From the NCBI GenBank assembly GCA_045627885.1, contig JAZQOM010000015.1, positions 1 to 27,735 of the forward strand: 27,735 nucleotides of DNA. Reading direction: 5' to 3'. A program made the position numbers and the translations under genes. Numbering within the stretch: the stretch's first letter is position 1; every line of letters begins with the position of its first letter. A model generated the notes under the pieces. It was not told the origin of the DNA. It saw only the letters and a program-made list of their open reading frames with translations, and did no database searches. The DNA is from CALCTE01 sp045627885 (GTDB lineage Bacteria > Bacillota > Clostridia > Oscillospirales > CAG-272). Positions 23,366 through 27,735 of the stretch are shown here, piece after piece.

Positions 23366-26300
23366 GTGACAAGGTACGAAAGACGGGACCTTCTCAAGAA
23401 GGATTCCACATTATTCGGATTTTTCAACATTCTTTGCAGCGACAGAGAAAGCACATTTGCGATATGGCTTGACGGAGACAACGAATGCTCCTACAATTAC
23501 GCTCACCTTTACAAAAGGGTGTATGCGGTCGCAAAAAAAGTAAAGGAGCTCAACTTCGGCTCGGTTTCGGGCAGAGTCGGTATCGCTGTAGACACAAATC
23601 CCCGCTGGGCACAGCTTTTCTGGGGACTCCTTGCCGCCGGAAGAGAGCCGCTGCTTCTTGACCCGTCGCTTCCCGACAGAACGCTTGCCTATCTTATGAG
23701 CGAGGCGGGAGCGGATGCTCTTATCTGTGCAAAGAAGCGCGATATTGACGCAAAACAGTTAAGTCCCGACGAGCTTCTTGACGCTCCGGAGTACGATATA
23801 TCAAACGACGAGCCGGAGAGCCACAGAACCGAGTGGGCGGACAGAGTTGCCGTCTGCACATCCGGCACAACGGCTACATCCCGCGTATTCGTCTACGACG
23901 GAGCGGGTATTTGCTGTCAGGTCATCGGATTTATAGACCATCAGCCCTACCCCTGCCTCACCTGCGCCGAGGAGGGCCCGATAAGAACGCTCAGCTTTTT
24001 GCCCTTAAACCATATTTTCGGACTTATGACCAACATCATAACAACTCCGTTCCAGCAGTTTCCGCAGATTTATCTTAAGGACAGAGCGCCGCAGACTATT
24101 CTCTCCACCTGCCGCAAGACTAAGGTGCAGATGATACTTGCGGTACCCATGCTTGCAAACGGAATTTCGTCGGGCGTTATGAAGAATCTCGAAAAGCAGA
24201 GCCCGATAAACAGAGCCGCTTTCAAGCTCATGCAGAAGCGCTCTCTCGACGCGCAGAAAAAAGACCCGAGAAAAGGACTTGAGCTTGCGCACAAGATTTT
24301 CTCCAAGGTCAACGCAAATCTGTTCGGCGACAGCCTTATTCAGATAGTTGTCGGCGGCGCGCACATTCCCGCAAAGCACGCAAAGCTCTTAAATTCTCTC
24401 GGCTACGCCGTAACGGTCGGCTACGGAATGACCGAGATTGCAATTACATCATACGAAAACAAGATTGACCTCGAAAGCCGTATGACGAGCAGCGTCGGAC
24501 TGCCGCTTCCCATCTGCGAATACAAGCTTATCCCCGACGGCGACGACGAAAATCGCGGAGAGCTTCTTGTTCGCTCCAAGGCGATGCACATCGGCAGACT
24601 CACGGGCGGCAAGCTCGTTGCCGCCGATGTTGACAAGGACGGATATTTTGCCACGGGCGATGTAGTCCGTCTCGGCGACGAGGGAAGAATGTGGATAGAG
24701 GGCAGAGTAAAGGATATGATAATCGGCCCGTCGGGCGAGAATGTTTATCCCGACGAGATTGAGGACGCCTTCGCCGCGGTAGACGCATTCGGCAAATACA
24801 CGGTTTTGGGCACAAGTAAGGACGAAAAGGAATACATCACGCTCGTTGTTTCCGTGGGCGAAAACATAAACGACGCGGATTTTATCGAAAGACTGACAAA
24901 TACGGCGTCGGAGGCAAACGCCTCTGTCCGCGCAAATTCGAGAGTAAACAGATTTCTCGTAACCGCAAAGGAGCTTCCCGTTGCCGCGACGATAAAAGTC
25001 CGCAGAGGCGAGCTTGCGAAGGATATTTCCGAAAATCCCGACGATTATAAGCCGCTTACCGTGAACACCGCGGCAAAAAAGAAGACGGAAAAGGTTAAAA
25101 AAGCAAAGGCGGGCTCCGAGCGCGAAGAGCTTACAGAGGTAAGAAAAATAATTGCCGAAACGCTTTCGCTTGAGCTTGCAAAGGTCGGCGCGGATTCCGA
25201 TATCATCGCCGATTTGGGCGGCGACAGCCTTATGACGATTGAAATGGCGATAAAGATAGAGGAAAAATTCGGCGTGACCATTCCCGAGGAGCAATACGCG
25301 GAATGCCTGACGGCGAGAAAGATTCTCGACAAGATAGATTCCATACGCACGGGTAATGTCAGCGCTCCCGAAAAGAGCGGCAGCGTAACGCCCATAACGA
25401 GATTCGAGGACAGCCCCGAATATAAGAATTTCGAGCACAGACTTGCGACCACGGGCGAGAGAAATCCCTACTTCGTGTGCCACGAATCGCCGCTTTACGA
25501 TGTATCGCTTATGAACGGCGAAAAGGAAGTGCTCAACTTCGGCTCATATAACTATGTCGGAATGTCCGGACGCCCCGAGACGATAAAGGCGGCAAAGGCG
25601 GCGGCAGACAAGTACGGCACATCCGCCTCCGGAAGCAGACTGCTCGGCGGCGAAAAGAAGATTCACGAAGCGCTCGAGCAGGCGATAGCCGAGTGGAAGC
25701 ACGCCGAGGACGCCGTTGTGCTTGTCGGCGGCCATTCGACCAATGTAACGGTAGTCGGCAATTTCTGCGGCAAAAACGACCTTATTCTCTACGACGCACT
25801 TGCGCACAACAGCGTTCACGAGGGATGCAGGCTCTCGGATTCGGAATCACGCCCGTTCCCGCACAATGACACGGCGGCACTCGACAAGATTCTGTCTCTT
25901 TGCAGAAACCGCTACGAAAAAGTGCTTATCGTCGTGGAGGGCGCATACAGTATGGACGGCGATATCGCGCCGATTCCCGAATATGTCAGAATAAAGAAAA
26001 AATACGGCTGCTTCCTTATGGTAGACGAAGCACATTCGGCCTGCGTGCTCGGCAAGACGGGCGGCGGCGTGGATGAGCATTTCGGACTTGCTCCCGACGA
26101 TATTGATATAAAGATGGGCACGCTTTCAAAGGGACTCGGCACCTGCGGCGGCTACATCGCGGGCAAGAGATGCCTTGTCGAATATTTGAGATACAATGTT
26201 CCGGGATTCGTCTTCTCGGTCGGACTGTCGCCCGTTCTTGCGGCGGCATCGCTTGAAGCGATACGGCTTTTGAGGGAAGACCCGAGCATCATCGAAAGAC

Positions 26301-26605
26301 TGCACTCCAACATCAAATGCTTTGCCGAAGAAGCAAAAAAGCATCGCTTCGATATCTGCCTTGCCGGAGAAACGGCGATACTGCCCGTTCTTGTCGGCAA
26401 GGACGAGGACGCTTATGCGCTTTCGGTTGCGCTTTCGGATAAAGGCGTGTTTGTTCCGCCGGCGGTATTCCCCGCTGTGCCGAAGAACAAGGCAAGACTG
26501 CGCTTCTGCGTGATATCCGAGCATAAGCCGGAGCAGATTGCAAGAGCGCTTGACATTCTCGACGAAACCGCCAAGGAAATGGGAATAGAGCTTCCGAGAA
26601 TCTGA
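23366..26605 (+). CDS. Fused AMP-ligase, acyl carrier protein and alpha-oxoamine synthase (SPT/AONS-like)
   Basis: The protein has 1079 residues and probably starts at GTG (23366), with AGGAAAGAGG upstream. Residues 1-560 form an AMP-ligase: TSGTTATSR (165-173; last G and K of the P-loop replaced), YGMTE (353-357), ATGDVV (429-434), GRVKDMI and A10 Lys 544. Residues about 585-660 are an acyl carrier protein with GGDSL and the phosphopantetheine Ser 621. Residues about 690-1079 are a PLP-dependent alpha-oxoamine synthase: NFGSYNYVG (724-732), GTSASGSRLLGG, His 814, EGAYSMDGD, DEAHS (Asp 887, His 890), and GTLSKGLG with PLP Lys 922. Such enzymes condense an amino acid with an acyl thioester and lose CO2. 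The order suggests that acid is activated, loaded in cis on ACP and condensed in one chain. SYNYVG resembles serine palmitoyltransferases, but glycine- or alanine-using relatives are possible. Confidence 0.93.
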   Translation: MTRYERRDLLKKDSTLFGFFNILCSDRESTFAIWLDGDNECSYNYAHLYKRVYAVAKKVKELNFGSVSGRVGIAVDTNPRWAQLFWGLLAAGREPLLLDPSLPDRTLAYLMSEAGADALICAKKRDIDAKQLSPDELLDAPEYDISNDEPESHRTEWADRVAVCTSGTTATSRVFVYDGAGICCQVIGFIDHQPYPCLTCAEEGPIRTLSFLPLNHIFGLMTNIITTPFQQFPQIYLKDRAPQTILSTCRKTKVQMILAVPMLANGISSGVMKNLEKQSPINRAAFKLMQKRSLDAQKKDPRKGLELAHKIFSKVNANLFGDSLIQIVVGGAHIPAKHAKLLNSLGYAVTVGYGMTEIAITSYENKIDLESRMTSSVGLPLPICEYKLIPDGDDENRGELLVRSKAMHIGRLTGGKLVAADVDKDGYFATGDVVRLGDEGRMWIEGRVKDMIIGPSGENVYPDEIEDAFAAVDAFGKYTVLGTSKDEKEYITLVVSVGENINDADFIERLTNTASEANASVRANSRVNRFLVTAKELPVAATIKVRRGELAKDISENPDDYKPLTVNTAAKKKTEKVKKAKAGSEREELTEVRKIIAETLSLELAKVGADSDIIADLGGDSLMTIEMAIKIEEKFGVTIPEEQYAECLTARKILDKIDSIRTGNVSAPEKSGSVTPITRFEDSPEYKNFEHRLATTGERNPYFVCHESPLYDVSLMNGEKEVLNFGSYNYVGMSGRPETIKAAKAAADKYGTSASGSRLLGGEKKIHEALEQAIAEWKHAEDAVVLVGGHSTNVTVVGNFCGKNDLILYDALAHNSVHEGCRLSDSESRPFPHNDTAALDKILSLCRNRYEKVLIVVEGAYSMDGDIAPIPEYVRIKKKYGCFLMVDEAHSACVLGKTGGGVDEHFGLAPDDIDIKMGTLSKGLGTCGGYIAGKRCLVEYLRYNVPGFVFSVGLSPVLAAASLEAIRLLREDPSIIERLHSNIKCFAEEAKKHRFDICLAGETAILPVLVGKDEDAYALSVALSDKGVFVPPAVFPAVPKNKARLRFCVISEHKPEQIARALDILDETAKEMGIELPRI

Positions 26606-26639
26606 AGCTTTATATAAATTTGGGAAAGGTAAAAAACAG

Positions 26640-27512
26640 ATGGGGAACACAAAGCGTCGCTTCGGCGACAGAAAAGACGGCACACTTATAAGAGACCTTG
26701 ACGGAATGCACTTTATCGTTCCGCTCTTGTACCCGAAAAGGTGTGACAACGAGGCATTTATTTCCGAGCTCATTGACTTAACCAACGCAAACGCCTACCT
26801 TGCAAAAAAGAACGACGCAAATCCCGAGGACAAATACACGCTGTTTCAGCTGATTGTTACCGCTATGATGAAATGCCTGTATCTGAGACCTAAAATGAAC
26901 CGCTTTATCGCAAACAAGAACACCTATCAGCGAAACGAGATAACCGCAGCATTTGTGGTTAAAAAGGAATTCAAGGATAACGGCGCCGAGGGGCTTGCCG
27001 TCATTCACTCGGACGAAAGCTCCACGCTCGATTCGATTCGCGCCGACATCGAAAAATGCAAAAAATCGACAAGAAGCGGCAAGGTGGACAAGTCGAGCGA
27101 CGAAATGGACATCTTCAATAAGATGCCGCGATTCATTTCAAAATTCATCGTGTGGGTGATAACAAGACTTGATGTGCACGGCTGGGTACCGAAGTCGCTT
27201 ATCGAAACCGACCCGTATTACTGCTCGGTAGTGCTCACGAATCTCGGCTCGATAAAGCTGCACAGCGGCTATCATCACCTGACAAACTGGGGCACGAACT
27301 CCGTATTCGTGGCAATCGGGGAGAGAAAAGTCCGCCCGTTTTATGACGAAGACGGAAATGTTACAATGAAGTCGAGCGTCGATGTCGGACTTACGATTGA
27401 CGAGCGGATAGCCGACGGACAGTATTATTCAAAGACCGTGCGGCTTCTCAAAACTCTGCTCGAAAACCCCGAGCTTTTGGAAGCGCCTATCGGCACAGAA
27501 GTCGAATATTAA
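26640..27512 (+). CDS. CAT-fold acyltransferase related to 2-oxoacid dehydrogenase E2, catalytic His replaced
   Basis: This 290-residue protein resembles the catalytic domain of E2 acyltransferases and chloramphenicol acetyltransferase. LTNLGSIKLHSGYHHLTNWG (199-218), NSVFVAIGERKVRP and DERIADGQYYSKTVRLLKTL (254-273) match the E2 C-terminal pattern. There is no lipoyl domain or E1/E3-binding domain, and no 2-oxoacid dehydrogenase genes are near, so it is not a standard E2. In the usual DHRxxDG motif His is the base; here it is Glu 255 with Asp 259 kept. It is last in the operon, 34 bp after the AOS fusion, with GGGAAAGG before the ATG. An acyl transfer to the amine or hydroxyl made by the upstream enzymes is the best guess; a non-catalytic or altered mechanism is possible. 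Confidence 0.75.
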   Translation: MGNTKRRFGDRKDGTLIRDLDGMHFIVPLLYPKRCDNEAFISELIDLTNANAYLAKKNDANPEDKYTLFQLIVTAMMKCLYLRPKMNRFIANKNTYQRNEITAAFVVKKEFKDNGAEGLAVIHSDESSTLDSIRADIEKCKKSTRSGKVDKSSDEMDIFNKMPRFISKFIVWVITRLDVHGWVPKSLIETDPYYCSVVLTNLGSIKLHSGYHHLTNWGTNSVFVAIGERKVRPFYDEDGNVTMKSSVDVGLTIDERIADGQYYSKTVRLLKTLLENPELLEAPIGTEVEY

Positions 27513-27517
27513 GAAAA

Positions 27518-27545
27518 AATCGGTTTTGCAAATGCAAAACCGATT
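27518..27545 (+). terminator. Terminator-like hairpin after the lipid-like operon
   Basis: The stem AATCGGTTTTGC (27518-27529) pairs perfectly with 27534-27545 around AAAT, beginning 5 bp after the last stop. It lacks a T run on the plus strand; the A-run before it would be a T-run on the minus strand. It has the same apical TTTGC-AAAT-GCAAA as two other terminators. Confidence 0.65.
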
Positions 27546-27572
27546 CAGTCTGCTGACAAAGTCAGCAGACTG
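27546..27572. repeat. Perfect inverted repeat directly after the terminator hairpin
   Basis: CAGTCTGCTGAC (27546-27557) and GTCAGCAGACTG (27561-27572) are perfect complements around AAA. It touches the preceding hairpin without a gap. It may be a second termination or anti-termination element, or a REP-like unit. Confidence 0.6.
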
Positions 27573-27602
27573 ACAGAGTGCTGAAAACGAAGTAATATTT
27601 TT

Positions 27603-27650
27603 CGTTCTTTTCTTCGTCGGCGTACAAATGTACGACAGAGGAAAAGAACG
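27603..27650. repeat. Nested inverted repeat
   Basis: CGTTCTTTTC (27603-27612) pairs with GAAAAGAACG (27641-27650). Inside it a small perfect hairpin CGTAC-AAAT-GTACG lies at 27621-27634. It is not followed by a T run on the plus strand. Its function is unknown. Confidence 0.55.
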
Positions 27651-27662
27651 GAAAAAGGCAAT

Positions 27663-27700
27663 AATGACGGGCTAATAAAGCCCGTCATTCCTCTTTTCTA
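27663..27700 (+). terminator. Terminator at the right end
   Basis: AATGACGGGCT (27663-27673) pairs perfectly with 27679-27689 around AATAA and is followed by CCTCTTTTCT. It could end read-through from the upstream operon. The remaining 27701-27735 shows nothing recognisable. Confidence 0.7.
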
Positions 27701-27735
27701 AACCTGTGTTAATTTTTACAGTTTACAAAAAATTT

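Noticed and set aside
24449..25483. 344-residue minus-strand open frame inside the ligase-ACP-AOS gene
   Set aside because: It is a shadow of the plus-strand gene: composition is rich in Arg, Leu and Ala without domains, and no promoter or ribosome site was seen.

Overview
The window looks like chromosomal DNA from a low-to-mid GC Firmicute of the class Clostridia, probably a gut-type Oscillospiraceae relative; that placement is inferred from gene content only. The evidence is the Gram-positive replication-origin order dnaA-oriC-dnaN-recF-remB-gyrB, strong GGAGG ribosome binding sites, an RNase J, TTGACA/TATAAT promoters with 17-bp spacers, and many hairpin terminators. No CRISPR array, rRNA or insertion sequence was seen.

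Layout. 1-92 (-): start of a truncated gene, possibly an integrase, facing away from tRNA-Arg(CCT) at 408-484 (-). 707-2227 (-): an orphan solute-binding lipoprotein. 2492-5464 (+): a MacB-like ABC transporter in one polypeptide with a very large extracytoplasmic domain. 5587-6936 (-): glutamate dehydrogenase. 7153-13457 (+): the origin block dnaA, oriC (DnaA boxes plus an AT-rich unwinding region with a trinucleotide pattern), dnaN, recF, remB and gyrB, with the last four closely packed and partly overlapping. 13527-17153 (+): mfd. Two 16-bp parS-like palindromes lie in this part, one directly after the gyrB stop and one just after the mfd stop. 18516-20207 and 17333-18508 (-): RNase J followed 7 bp later by an FAD-dependent oxidoreductase, driven by a perfect-consensus promoter through a leader of about 215 nt.

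20511-27545 (+) is the most interesting part. One promoter with an operator-like dyad drives a small XRE regulator, a classical SDR reductase, an acyl-CoA/acyl-ACP synthetase-like ligase, a 1079-residue fusion of AMP-ligase, acyl carrier protein and alpha-oxoamine synthase, and a stand-alone CAT-fold acyltransferase related to 2-oxoacid dehydrogenase E2 in which the usual catalytic His is Glu. Together these are the activities needed to activate a fatty acid, load it on ACP, condense it decarboxylatively with an amino acid, reduce the ketone and acylate the amine. This is the logic of bacterial sphingoid/ceramide (or sulfonolipid-like) biosynthesis in compact form. The enzyme families are read from the sequence; the product is a hypothesis.

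The window ends at 27518-27700 with a row of four hairpins, the first and last of which look like terminators.
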